From Coriaria nepalensis (Eukaryota > Streptophyta > Magnoliopsida > Cucurbitales > Coriariaceae), in assembly GCA_027186245.1 (NCBI GenBank), contig CP114493.1, positions 7,509,501 to 7,573,500 on the forward strand: 64,000 bases of DNA. Reading direction: 5' to 3'. The notes below the pieces were generated by a model. It had not been told where the DNA came from. It made no database searches and saw only the letters and a program-made list of their open reading frames with translations. The position numbers and the translations under genes were made by a program. This document shows positions 22,819 to 35,200 of the stretch, in pieces. Position 1 is the stretch's first letter, and every line of letters starts with the position of its first letter.

Positions 22819-25800
22819 GAAGGGTGTTATAGGTTAATATGTGGAATGGAGGGAGCTGGGTGAAGGGTGGGGATTTAAAGGCTAACCGGGCCAGGGGGGG
22901 TAATGAGGGAGGGAGGAGGCAGATGAAGGAAATTAATGGAGGACTTCACGTCACCCAACGCTCACTCAACTTTTTTATTAAATTTTTTGTTTTCCTACAA
23001 CTTTTTTGTTTTTTTTCTTTCCACATGCAACTGATTTTGTTCCTACTCCAATTCCTTCTTCGTTTTTTTGGCGCTAATTACTTTGTGATTAGACATTAAC
23101 TAGTTACCTCCCGCCTTTGTTTACTAATTTGAGCTGCCTTCTGTCAGCTTTGTCGATCTATGTATAGTAATGAATGGCTTTACACTACTAAAGTTGAATG
23201 TTTTACAATTTAGATTCTTGTGACCTGAGAGTAAGAACTTTTTTTTTCTAACGACTTATGAGGTAAATTTTAGGTTACTTCGAAATATTATTAATTATTA
23301 ATACTCAATCAGTACTCCGTCTAGTTCTCAAACTATATCTAAAAGTTTAATGTCCACCGCTGATCCCAAAAAATATTATATATGAATTGGTATTAGGAGC
23401 GGAGCCACACCATCTCAGATTAAGCATTTGCCTGAGTTGAGCTTCAAACTCAAAAAAAAAAAAAAAAAAAAAAAATTATATATACATATATATATATGAT
23501 TTAAATAAATATCATTTTAAGGACTGAGATTTATAATCTAAAAAAATCGGAGAAAAAGAGGAAAAAGCAATAAAAGTTAGAAGACAAAAATGATTTTTAA
23601 GCCTATATAATTTCAAATGTACTTATTTTCACTCTTGTTCTACCTCGCTAATTGATATTAATTAATAATTAGATAACTATAATTTAGTTTATCAATAATT
23701 AACTGCATGATCGATATATTTACACTTTGATCGCATGCAGTATTTCAATCGAGAACGTACGTACACTTTCTTTTTGTTTTTGTTTTACTTTTTTGTTATC
23801 TCGCATGAATTACTAATTCTGGTCATACTCGTAAAGATGGAGATGGAGGTAGTTAGAGTATCATACCATCATAGAAGAAATATTTATGGGGAGGCAACAG
23901 AGTAAATTATTTACCTACTGACGTGGCGCAACAGGACACGAATGTTAAGGACAGAGTTTGACTCCCATAAGAGATAAGTCAAAGTTAAACCGTCGCTTTT
24001 GTAATAATTTGAATCATGTGAGGTGTGCTATTGGATGTTCGCAATTAATTTTCCCCAACTATATATCAATTCAATCCTTAATCCAGCTAGCTGTATGTAT
24101 GTATGTATGTATGTATGTATGTATGTATGTATATACGAGCAACATAAATTTAGTTTTCCAAGTTGGAGTTGCACAATAAGATCACGGTAGTAGATTTGAT
24201 CATGTGATTATGATAATAACAACGCATTTAGAGACTAACATGACCATTGATTATATAGTAGGTTGTTTATGTATAATTATAAAGAGGAGTATATTATTAG
24301 AATCTTAAGGTTTTCTCTTGGTTTGATTAAAATCTCTCTTCTTGGTTCTATTTTCTGTCGTGTAGAGAACTAATTTCGATTCCGCAAAAGATTTAAATCA
24401 AGAAAATATAATATTTATTGTGGGATAGTTAAGAATAATGATACGGATTAGAAGAAAATGATTATTTATTTATTTATTTTTATTTATAAAATTGATAAGT
24501 TAACTTCTTAGGTAATCAAACAAATGAGTTAGATAAAATACGAATATTATTATTAAAATAAATATTAATAATTAATTCATTTTATTTTCATTCTTATTAA
24601 GAAAATCAAACAAAGTGAGAGGGCCTAAGTGTATCATCAATATAGGCGGCAATGTATAAATGCTTTCACGTTATCCTTCACTAATTACGTACATCATGCA
24701 TACACGTTTAAATTTAAAGGCAAATTATTTATATGCAAAATTTTAATACTCAAAAGACTTTGTGTTAGTTGGAAATTAAGATATAATTGACCTGTCAGCA
24801 TATGTGTGTATAGTGTACTGGTCCAAGCATGACTTGTCTGCTGTATTCTACGGAGAATATTAAATCAAAATTCAATTGAACCTTATAATATTTAGCTAAT
24901 GAACTGCAAGAGTTGCTACAATATTCTGTTGAGTCTGGAAGGAGAAGAGAGAAAGAGGAGACCATAAATTGAAAAGGACTCCCACTTTAATTGGACATTT
25001 GGAGACGAAGAAAGGGTTTGATATTAGGTCACAAATGCTGACAGGCAATTTAATTCTCCATTACAGCCTTCTCATGTGTTCGCTGGATGCTACTCTAAAT
25101 AATGAAATTTCAGAAAATGCAATTGAATCATAAATCTAAGATGCACGGAGATAGAAACTCGTGTGTTAGTTTTATACATGTAAGTGCATATGTTACTCTA
25201 GAAGTATCGTAGGATTGAGTCGGTGATTGGACAGTAAACTTAGCCGTTCCGGTAATTATTTGATTAATCTTGGATTAGATATGCAAACTATAATGCATCT
25301 CCTTCATGTTAGCGGTAAGTACTTAGACATCTGATGATCTAATTAGGGTGATGGTAATTATTGTCTCATCAGTCAAGTTGGGAGACAAATTGAGCATCAT
25401 GTGACTATCCCTACGATGCATGCATGGACTTTTTTTTTGAGGTTAGAAGAGATCGTGGGACTCCTACTGAGAATTTCGGATGCAAACATTATAAACTTGT
25501 ACTTGAAGCAGTGAAGTAAAATCTTTTATGATGTAAAACATAATCAAATTTTTGGGAGTTAGTTGGACGCTGGTTGGTCCAACCCTCTTAATTAATTGTT
25601 TCAATGATAGATACAGCCAACAGGCCCCAAACGCCATCCAACCCTTTTTTTAATTTGGGAAAGGAAAAAAAAAATGAAAATAAATTTCCAAATGGCAGGC
25701 ATCGTATGGTGCCACTTGTACACTTCCTGATGTTTGTTTAAAAGAAATCCCAACCAATTATTATTATTATTTAAAAAAAAAAAAACCATTAATTTATCTC

Positions 25801-26400
25801 AAACGCTCTAAATGTTTAAATTATTAAGAAAGATAATAGTAACCTTTAAAAATATGAGTAATTTATGAGTGAAAATAACATAATTAATTATGAGATAATA
25901 TGTTATATTAATTTTATTAGAATTTTAATAAAATTATATAAAAATAATGATATATCTTAATTTTATTAATTATATTATAATATATTTTATACGTGACATA
26001 AATATTATTTGGTATGTATAAGTGAGATAGGATACGGTCGATGTAATTCAATAATATTTGTACATTTTGGAATGATAGAATGATGAAATCACCTTACAAG
26101 TTTCAACTCTCACATGGCCCAAGAAGAGCAAATTAGTAGGCCCTTTCTGTAAAAAAAGCCCACACATGTTTGGGCTTGTAACCTTCAAGCCCATAGTCAC
26201 GAACAATCTTGTTTGGAAGATTAGCCCAAGTGATTATTATTAGGTGGAGATTAGATAGTACACGAGTTTGAAAAACGCCGAACTCAAGGATTGTATGAAT
26301 CATCTACCCACATCCTTTTATTTATCCCACGAATTAATTAATTAACTAATTCATTAAATAATTTAGACCAAACACCAAAACCCAAGTTATTAAATAGTGG
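22819..26400. other. Long divergent intergenic region between KCS6 and TKPR2
   Basis: AT-rich, without a convincing gene. It contains a (TATG)n microsatellite at 24092-24134, an A run at 23453-23475 and many short AT repeats. The two surface-lipid genes are transcribed away from it. Confidence 0.6.
24092..24134. repeat. (TATG)n tetranucleotide microsatellite
   Basis: About ten tandem TATG units following CTAGCTG. Confidence 0.95.
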
Positions 26401-26456
26401 ATATATATGTACAGTTGAATCAGTGGTAGTTACCAGATCTAGAGAGAGAGAGAGAG

Positions 26457-27970
26457 ATGCCGGAATACTGTGTAACAGGAGGGACGGGCTTCATAGCCGC
26501 TTACTTGGTGAAGAGCTTGCTGGAAAATGGACACTCTGTTCGCGCCACTGTGCGGGACCCAGGTCAAATCTAACCATCTCCATTTATGAGCACATAATTA
26601 ATTTGATTTAAGAATTTGGACACAAACTTGAAACTAAGATAGTAAGATGGAACAATCCAATTAAAGTTTGTTGTTGTTGTGTTGTTGTGTTGTTGTTTTT
26701 ATTTTTATTTTTATTTTTATTTTTTTGGAATATAATTTAGGCGACGTGGAAAAGGTGGGGTTTTTGATGGAACTGACAGGAGCAAAAGAGAGGCTTAAGA
26801 TAATGAAAGCTGATTTGTTAGTAGAAGGTAGCTTTGATGAGTCCATTCATGGAGTTGATGGAGTTTTCCACACTGCTTCCCCTGTTCTTGTTCCCTACGA
26901 TGATAACATTCAGGCAAAATATTTATTTTCCTTTTTTCATTGTTTTATTTATTTTGCACCTAAAACTTTATAATGTAGTGGAAATGTTATTGTTATTGTT
27001 GTTATTGCAGTCTACTTTGATCGATCCTTGTATAAAGGGCACTTTGAATGTGCTCAATTCTTGCACCAGAACAAGCACTGTGAAAAGAGTAGTCCTCACC
27101 TCCTCTTGCTCGTCCATCAGATACCGATATGATGTTCAACAAGTTTCTCCTCTCGATGAGTCCCATTGGACCGACCTCGATTACTGCAAAAGTTACAATG
27201 TAACTTTTTCCCCTTCCTTCATGGATTATGAGATTCTAGATAGTTTACTACAAAATTGAGTGTAAAAGAATATTGGTGTGTTAATTTTGGGCAGCTTTGG
27301 TATGCATATGCAAAGACAGTGGCAGAGAAAGAGGCGTGGAGAATAGCAAATGACAATGGACTGGATTTAGTGGTGGTTAACCCATCTTTTGTGGTTGGCC
27401 CATTGCTTGCTCCACAGCCTACCAGCACAATACTTCTCATCTTGGCTGTTCTCAAAGGTTGGAATGTTGCACTATCTGTTTGATATACATGGTTGACCTC
27501 GTTTTCTAGTAGTGTAGATCTGTTTAAGACTCTTCTTAGTTTAATTAATCAGGTTTGAGGGGTGAATACCCAAACACGACGGTAGGATTCGTGCACATAG
27601 ATGACGTGATAGCTACGCACATTTTAGCAATGGAGGAAAAGCAAGCATCCGGGCGGCTTATATGCTCAAGTGAAGTGGCTCACTGGTCAGAGATCATCGA
27701 CATGCTTAGGGCCAAATACCCATCATACCCATATGAAAACAAGTGAGACCACTTGAAAGTTTCTTTAGTTTCATCATTTTTTTCGAATATATGCTATTTA
27801 GCAAAATGAATGTGGTTTTGGATGGCAGGTGTAGCAGCCAAGAAGGAGATAGCAAACCACATAGCATGAACACTTGTAAGATAAGAGGATTAGGTTTGCA
27901 CGACTTCAAAACACTTGACCAAATGTTTGATGACTGCATCAAGAGCTTCCAAGAGAAAGGATTCCTTTAG
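26457..27970 (+). CDS. TKPR2: Tetraketide alpha-pyrone reductase 2 (CCR-like)
   Basis: Six exons (26457-26562, 26741-26913, 27011-27199, 27295-27457, 27553-27742, 27829-27970) give 320 residues, the family length. The protein is a short-chain NADPH-dependent reductase that reduces the tetraketide alpha-pyrones made by LAP5/LAP6, a step in sporopollenin synthesis for pollen exine. It shows the Rossmann motif [17 protein letters not shown] (residues 6-22), the adenine-side segment RATVRDP, HTASPV, the catalytic [10 protein letters not shown] with [13 protein letters not shown] (YxxxK) and the substrate-side [13 protein letters not shown], all as in TKPR2 rather than cinnamoyl-CoA reductase (no NWYCY motif). 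Intron 2 starts with GC, not GT. A GA repeat directly precedes the ATG, and a TATATAT lies about 55 bp upstream. Confidence 0.93.
26914..27010 (+). other. GC-AG intron of TKPR2
   Basis: The exon ends ATTCAG and the intron begins GCAAAATAT and ends TTATTGCAG. Joining here restores [10 protein letters not shown] as in the family, and no GT donor nearby would keep the frame. GC-AG introns are a known minor class (about 1% in plants). Confidence 0.85.
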
Positions 27971-28046
27971 TTATTATCACTATTTAGACCCTTTTGACTT
28001 CTAGATATTTAAAAACTGTAACAGTTGCAAAAAATCCAGTTCCAAA

Positions 28047-28117
28047 TATCAGACCAGGTTGCTATCCTGGGACCTGTGGGTTATGGCCCCACCACGCTTC
28101 CGCTGCGCCACTCTAAT
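28047..28117 (-). tRNA. Initiator tRNA-Met (CAT), divergent, probably a pseudogene
   Basis: The 71-base sequence matches the plant cytosolic initiator tRNA-Met along its length: GTGGCGCAGCGGAAGCGTGG (D arm), anticodon CAT in GCCATAA, and a CCAGG/CCTGG T stem. It differs from the usual sequence by T for C at position 3, G for C at position 32, a T loop of ATAGCAA instead of ATCGAAA (which weakens the B box), and one missing base in the 3' acceptor strand. A run of six T lies 12 bases past its end and could terminate Pol III. It sits 77 bp beyond the TKPR2 stop, on the opposite strand. Confidence 0.7.
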
Positions 28118-28347
28118 ATCTATATTTACATAGTTTATGATAATTTTGTTTACTAAACACATGGTAATCGGATAACTTCTGTAATACAAGAAAAACGAAG
28201 TTCTTGACCCCTTGAGGGCCTTGATGAAACACGGCCCACGATTTTCTACTAGTCCGACCAACCGTTCGCGTATATTCCAACATCTAGAAAAACCTCAAAG
28301 AAACAATATGGATTTTTGGCCCAACAAATGTAATTACTTCTCTGCAT

Positions 28348-28606
28348 TAACTTCCAGCAGTGACCACAAAACCTGCTCCTACTTGACAATCTTTCAACAC
28401 AAATCGCTCTTGGAATTGGGCATCGCTGCATATCACAGAACCTTTAACCGAACAATCGTCGCCAAGGGTAACTTGATTCATAACATGGAATTAACAACCC
28501 TTGCATTAGAATCTATCTGGCAGTGACGGCCAATTACAGATCTTTCCACCGTGTGGAATCCACACTACATTTGTCGCCCATCTGTGAACCTTCCCCCAAC
28601 ATCAAC
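28348..28606 (-). pseudogene. Gene fragment of eIF2B gamma subunit (C-terminal beta-helix)
   Basis: In two or three frames the minus strand reads LMLGEGSQMGDKCSV, then RSVIGRHCQIDSNARVVNS, then MNQVTLGDDCSVKGSVICSD and LKDCQVGAGFVVTAGS followed by a stop. This is the left-handed beta-helix (hexapeptide repeat) end of the translation factor eIF2B-gamma. Single-base indels break the frame near 28550 and 28485, and the stop falls before the family's last residues. No upstream part of the gene is present. It lies about 130 bp from the IST1-like fragment, in the same orientation. Confidence 0.7.
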
Positions 28607-28734
28607 TTCTTACTTTCAGTATGTTCATTGCTTTGCTTTTTCCACCCTTCCACCTTTACCGCATTCATCACACACTTTCAAGGCAAATGCCAACATATAT
28701 ACATTATATGTTTACAAACTTGCTTGCCACGGTA

Positions 28735-29186
28735 GGAATTGAAGAAGAAGCCTCCTCGAGCTGCAAGGCAATGGCAGACTATTTCCAAGTATAAGAAAGC
28801 TTTAATGAAACTGAAACGTGCATACCCTTATAGTAACGCCACAATTGTTCCACAACTCAGCGGCCCTAGCAGCAAATTCTTTACCAAATCGGGACGTCAG
28901 AATGGCACAAATTTCCTGAAGCTCAAGAAATCACTGCATGTAGAGGATGCGAAGATCAAACATGCTAGATTTCCTCCTTCAGTTCATTCGGACATTCTCT
29001 ATATCAAAACAAAAATTTCAAATCAACAATCTCGATCCAAACCAAAAAGACAATTTGAGTAGTGGTGAAGAAATTTCACAAACCGTTCTTGTTCAAGGAG
29101 ATGAACTCGTACCGTCAATAAATTGCAGTATCCCTCTATCAAAACATACACGTCCAACATGTTCTCTCCTTAATTACTTGCTCAAC
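28735..29186 (-). pseudogene. IST1-like (ESCRT-III-associated) pseudogene fragment with introns
   Basis: One exon (about 29090-29186) begins VEQVIKER, then continues in a shifted frame as LIEGYCNLLTVRVHLLEQE. An intact GT-AG intron follows, and the next exon starts at 28998 with ECPNELKEE. It continues, after frame breaks, as LQEICAILTSRFGKEFAARA, then ELWNNCGV and finally IALQLEEASSS. These are the ordered landmarks of the plant IST1-like family (IST1/Vps regulators of multivesicular-body sorting). Stops and shifts make it non-functional. The retained introns show it was not made by reverse transcription of an mRNA. Confidence 0.65.
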
Positions 29187-29329
29187 CTGTCGAAAACCAT
29201 TTCCAATTATCAAAATTTTAGTTTCGGTATCAACCCCTCCAAAAATTATATATATATATCGAGCAAGTAAGAAAAATTTGAATTTTGGTATCAACAAGCA
29301 TTGAGTCGTTCGGTGATGGGGTTGAAGAT

Positions 29330-29960
29330 GTAGAAATTGATCATGTGATGACTGCACTGAATGAGATGAAAGAGCAAGAAAAAGAGGTTGAAGAGGGATG
29401 ATATTTTTGGAGAGGAGGAAGAAGAGGGTGAGGAGGAGGGTAAAGAGCAATAAGAGGTTGAGAAGGAGGATGAGATAAAGCAGGAGCAAGGACATTCTCC
29501 AACTGCACCAAGCTATGAAACTATTCGATTCCTACCAAGAAATGAAGCAGCGGACTTTTAAGCCGTGAGCTGCGGGATTTTATGAAGATGATGGAAGCGA
29601 AGATAGAGAAGCTCTGTCAGAGACTAGGGGATTGGAGCATAGCTTCAGTCAAAAAATAGGAGTGCTAGATGATAATGTTGATTAGAGATTAAGGGGGCTA
29701 GAGCATATCGTCGGTTAGATCATTAGATTGTGTAGTCTATCGCCTTTTGGTGTAGACAATGAAGTTGCTTTTATAACACAGCTCGGTTGATCATGATTTG
29801 TTCTATCCAGATGAGCGTGACGATAGAGTAGATGATACCTCGGGAGATGGATCTAGTAAGAATCTTCCTCTCTCTTTTTTTTATCCAATATGTGGGGCAG
29901 TTGGTGATGGTACCCACCCCGATGTTATCATACCGGCACCGATCAATAGAGTATAAGATA
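29330..29960 (+). mobile_element. Decayed coding remnant, probably of a DNA transposon
   Basis: Short in-phase stretches on the plus strand read ALNEMKEQEKEVEEG, then MMEAKIEKLCQRLGDWS, then a second weak heptad block (RLRGLEHIVG). The 29300-29520 part is Glu-rich when translated. Such acidic plus coiled-coil segments occur in proteins of plant MULE and CACTA elements that carry Ulp1-like domains. No transposase or protease motif is visible, so the family is uncertain. It borders the two captured gene fragments. Confidence 0.3.
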
Positions 29961-30129
29961 TCTTAAGGTCTGCACTTGGTAATAATTTCCAATATTTTTG
30001 ATATATTCTATTATATATATTGTTTTCAACTTATGTTTTCTTAATATGTATAGTATTTTTAAGAGTCGAAATGTTCTTTATAAATCGAATTCTTTCGACT
30101 CGTAAAATAAAATAAAAATTAAAAATATA

Positions 30130-30215
30130 AAATTACCGACATATGAGATATCGTTCTGAGTTGCATATACCGACATCTTATACGTTGGTTTGAGACTCGG
30201 GCCGACATCTTACAT
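30130..30215. repeat. Dispersed copy of the CATGTCGGT-TGAGAT repeat module
   Basis: Two to three degenerate units (CGACATATGAGATATCG, CGACATCTTATACGTTGGTTTGAGAC, CGACATCTTACATG) resemble the units of the array at 59.7-60.35 kb. Confidence 0.5.
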
Positions 30216-32258
30216 GTAAATAATTTCATATTTTTAATTTTTAATTTTTAGTTTCAAAAGGGTAAAAGAAAAAAAAAAGGAATGAAGGATATTTAACAAA
30301 AAAAGTATCAAGAGAAAAGTAATTTTTAAAATAATTTTTTTTTTAATTTATTATATCCTTCGAATGTGTAATGCGTGATTTCTTCAATTTAATATAAAAT
30401 TCCAAAATCACTTAAATCATTTGACCCGTAGAGTAAATTACTCAAAATCACCTAAACCCTAATTTTACTCTAAATCATACATTTTTTGAATTTACTATAA
30501 AAAGAAAGAGAAAGGAGGGAGGAAGAAAAAAAAAAGGAAGAAGGGAGACGAAAAAAAGAAAAAAATATGAAAAACTAATATAAAAGAATATTATAGAGAA
30601 CAAAAAACAAAATACATGAACCATCGAGTTACTCATATTATGTCTCTGAGTAATGTGGTTTGCTCAGGAATACTAAATATGTACATAACAGCTCTAATTA
30701 CATTAACGTTATATAATATAATTTTAACCATATTTAAATTTAATAATAAGAGAAGAAAAAAAAATTAATTAATTAAATTAATCTTTGAAATTTGTCCCAC
30801 GTCAACATAACCAACCCGACCATACCCTTTAGTAGGTCCACTCACTAGAGTGTATGTGGGCCTAATTTTATTATTTAGGGGCTACATTATAATTTTTCTA
30901 AAGTGTCTCCATTTTGTATTCATGACCTTAAATAAAATTTAGAAGGTATTTTGAGGGGGGGGGGGGGGGTTTCGTTTTGTTCTTATTATTTTTGAGAATG
31001 TGAAAGTTACATATGTTGATTTATAACACGTGCGTAAAATATAGCAACATGATACAAGAAAATTTTGATAAATTAATAAAATTTTATATATTAAATAAAA
31101 TATATTGATCCTAAAACTATTAATTTAAGAAGATGTTCATAATCTATTATTATATATTAAGTCCAATTAATAAGTCGCGCACATATTTTTATGTGTATTA
31201 AAAAGGATGTTTATTATATTTTAATTTTAATAATATAAATATTAAATTCAAGTAATATTTTTTAAAAATTTAAAATAATATCGAAGTTGATGTCATTTTT
31301 TTTTAAGTGTCATACTTTAGGAAAGATTTATAATAAATTATAAAAATGACGTATATAAAAATTATAAATTTTTATATTATATGGAATTTATATAAATTTA
31401 ATTAATTAATTAACTTAATATATTACACTCATATTCAGAATCATAAAAAATTATTAATTATTTAAATATTAATTTATAAGTATATAATTATGATTAGATA
31501 TATCGTATATATATACATATCATGCATGACGGTTGGATTTTATTATGTTACTAAATTAGTAAATGTTAGACTATTTAAAAGGGGGAAGGGAGAGTAACGA
31601 AGGAATAAAGATGAATGAATGGACGGCGACGATCGCTTGGGTTTCCCGCCATATACACCGACGTGGAACCCGCAAACCTACTTACTAGCCAGCCATTTTC
31701 CCGCCAGAGCAGCCCAGTCACGCGAGTATCATCATGCGCGCAAAGCAGACACGAACACGTAGCACTTCCGACACAAATGGCATGTACTCGATGGGCTTTC
31801 GATGATGACGAGGCCCACGCAAAAGTGAATGGTCTCTGTTGTTTGATTTGGCCTTTGGCCTTTTTTGTTTGCCCACCACCACCGCAGAAAAGTGGTAATT
31901 GGAATATAGGGTTGACCCACAAGATAGAAAAAATAGCTACGAACACATTGAATTGTGCATTATTTTTCATGCAAGTTACAACACCACCACATAAAATTGA
32001 AGACCCTCTAGAAAAGTAAAGATAGAGCTATAGAGCCTGAAGTACATCATCATCTCTACTCGCTGGACTGGAGAAGGATAAGCATACATTGAAACCCTCT
32101 CTCTTCTCCCTCAAGTTACAACAAATAAACCTTAAAAATAACCCACGAAAAACAAAAAAATAACAAAGGCATTAAGAATCAGAAGACAATGGTGTGGAAT
32201 GATGTTATTCATACATAGCTGCTTGTTTGGAAACAGGGAGATTCTAAGTTTGTAATCC
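30216..32258. other. AT-rich intergenic region and 3' flank of XYL1
   Basis: No gene is seen between 30216 and about 31570. It includes a 15-base G run at 30955-30969. A GC-richer island at 31590-31990 is open on both strands but unrecognised. From about 32050 to 32258 lies the probable XYL1 3' UTR. Confidence 0.55.
30955..30969. repeat. 15-base G homopolymer
   Basis: Fifteen consecutive G in otherwise AT-rich sequence. Confidence 0.95.
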
Positions 32259-35200
32259 TCAACCCTTGACACCCATATTCCAGGATAGAACAAAGTTCTT
32301 CCCAACAGGCAAAGACAAGCCCTTGACCTCTACCATAACAATTCTCTTTCCATCTTCTTCCACAGTTTCAGGATGGTACTTATGCTCAAAGGAAGTAAAC
32401 TCTATGTTTGAAATCCCTTCAACCGAATTTCCATCAATCTCCATACCATTCGTCGTGCCACCTCCAGTCAACCCCACAACCGACACCTTCTCAATAATCA
32501 AACCCTTACTCAAAGCAAACTTAGGCTCTTCAACCTCTGACCATATTTTCACACCACCTTCACTCAACCTTGCATAGAAATCAACATAAGTAGAATACCC
32601 ATTTCCCAGTTTGATCTCAGGAAGCTCATCGTCATCAAGGAAAAGATTCCCCCTGGCCTGTCCTTCACTGCTCCCCGCTGGGAAAGTAACCACGAGGCTA
32701 AAAGGCGTGGTCCGAGCCTCCTTAGAGATCAGCCCACCTTGTTGCATGGGCAAAATGGTATTTTGATACAAATGCACATTAACTACATGCAGAGGCGCAT
32801 CAAGCGTAACATACTTTCCTCCTTTTGAAACAATCGCCTGGGTCATATCGAATACGCTATACCAACTGCCTGGAGGAAACATAGCTTTGACCGTTGACTT
32901 TCCCTGCTCTAAAACAGGGGATATCATGAGACTGCTTCCTAACAAGAATTGTGTGCTCAATCCGTAAGATTCAGTGAAAGTCGGGAATGAGAAGAATAGT
33001 GGCCTTGCAATAGGGGCCCCACTGCTATGAGCTTCATAGTTCAACGTGTAAAGATAAGGTAAAAGCTTGTACCTTAAACCTAGAGCATTACGGGCCGATT
33101 CAGCTACAGATTCCCATTGATAAAGCTCTTGTCGTGGGGAATAGAAATTGGCATGATCTCTAGAGAAGGGGTAGAAGGCACCTACTTCGATCCAACGGTT
33201 ACAAAGCTCTTCAGTTGGTGCTGGATAAAACCCGCATATATCTGAACCAACCATTGGTACTCCAAATATACCAAAATTAAGCATTGTGGAAATAGAGTAC
33301 TTCAAATCCTCCCATGTGCCTTTATTGTCGCCCGTCCAATGAGCAACGTATTTTCCGGACCCGACAAAAGTAGAGCGGGACAATATAAACGGTCTCTTCC
33401 CTTCCAACCCTTGAAGGGCCTTATGGGTTGCAATAGATTGCGAAAAACCGTATATACTATGAGCATCATACTCCAAAACGCCATTGTAGTGAACTGCACT
33501 AGTGGCTATGGTTTTGTATCCAATAGGAACTTGTAAACCTGAAGCATTTATCTTGTAAGGAGGATCATCCCATTTTGTGCTTGTCACGTTCTTGCAATCC
33601 AAGCAACATATCCAACCGGGTCCAGTACCATTTGGGCAGATCCTATCTTGAGGGATACTACACTTTCCGTAACAAAAATTCGAGACTTCATTCATATCGA
33701 TCCAAAGCCCATCTATCGGAACAAGTTCGTGAAATCGTTTGATCTCATCACCCCACCATGAAACAGTTTTCGGGTTAAGAAAGTCTGGGAAGTTAACAGC
33801 CCCGGGCCAGACTTGGGCTAAGTAGGGTTCACCATGCCACTTAATGAAAACATCGTTTGCTATACCTCTTTGGTATACTCCGTAACTTGAATTAACACCT
33901 ATGCCGGGATCGTTAATGACTATGTACTTCATGCCTCTATTGTGGATTTTTTCGAGAAATGCTAAAAGCTTTGGACGAGGATAATTATTTGGGTTAAGGG
34001 TGAAATCTTTGTGTCCGTCCATGTGATCATCATCGTTCCAAATTACATCAAGGGGTATTTTAGACTTTTGGTAGTTCTCGACAACATCCTCTACTACAGA
34101 TAAATTATGGTACCCCCATCTGCATTGGTGAAATCCTGTACAACCATATAAGAGAGAGCATTAAAGACAGAAAAAGAATGACCGCATTCTTCTTATAACA
34201 GACAGGAACCAATATTTATTGTGCTTCAATTTGGTAAAAGCAGAAAATAAATTTGCTCAATGAACAAGTTGTTCTTCACATTAATGAATCTATCTTCTAA
34301 AGAGATTTCACAAATGCCCTGTTACTGAAGGAAAAAAAAATACACCACGTGACAAGCAAATACAGGCTCAATCGAGATGGGTCAATTATGATGGGGAGGA
34401 CTACAAAAGAGCTCTTACTGGGGACCTTGGATGATAGCAAACCATTATCTCACTGTTCGAAGCACCCTGATTTTAAGCCTTCCTTGGCAACAGTCACTCA
34501 AACGGCGCTTAAAATGAAAATTTAAATGCTCTCTTACTGACCTGTCTTACAGCACGGCAGTGTAACATAGTATACATGTATCAACAACACTTTCTCGTGA
34601 CTAAACACACAAGTACAAGGCATTGGTAATTAACTTTGTACTCACATTACCGACATTATAACAAATAAGGGGCAACAATTAACAAAGTCTGGTCCATTTA
34701 CACAATGGGGACGCAGGAATCCCAACTATAATATTTATTATTTTGGGCCCAACTAATCAAGGACTACGGCATTGCAAAGATATTAAACATTGATGCTGCA
34801 TCAAACCAAAAGATAGGAAAAAAAAAGGGAACTTTACGGGGTCCACAATGTGCTATGTTATAGAAAGAGAAGATCTTTTGTTGGTAAAACGTTCAGCAGA
34901 AAAGCAAGAAATTGGGACAAACGGGAAAAGGCATGGGATATGGGCCTTATCTTCCATGTGAGCATAAAAATTTGCTGGAATTCGTCATCAAAATAGCTAG
35001 AAGTTGTTTCTTGAGAATCATACTGATTCAATTATTGTAAGAAAGTTTAGACAAGGGACCACCTTACCAACATAGAATAGAAAAGATTCTGAAGATTTTT
35101 ATGATTATGGGATTCACATGTAGCAAGTCCATACACCCTCTTGATTACACACCATCAACTAAAGAGATAGATTATATTAACATATGCATGGATCAATAAA

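Noticed and set aside
28348..29186. A processed retropseudogene
   Set aside because: The IST1-like part keeps intact GT-AG introns and two different genes are joined, which reverse transcription of one mRNA does not explain.
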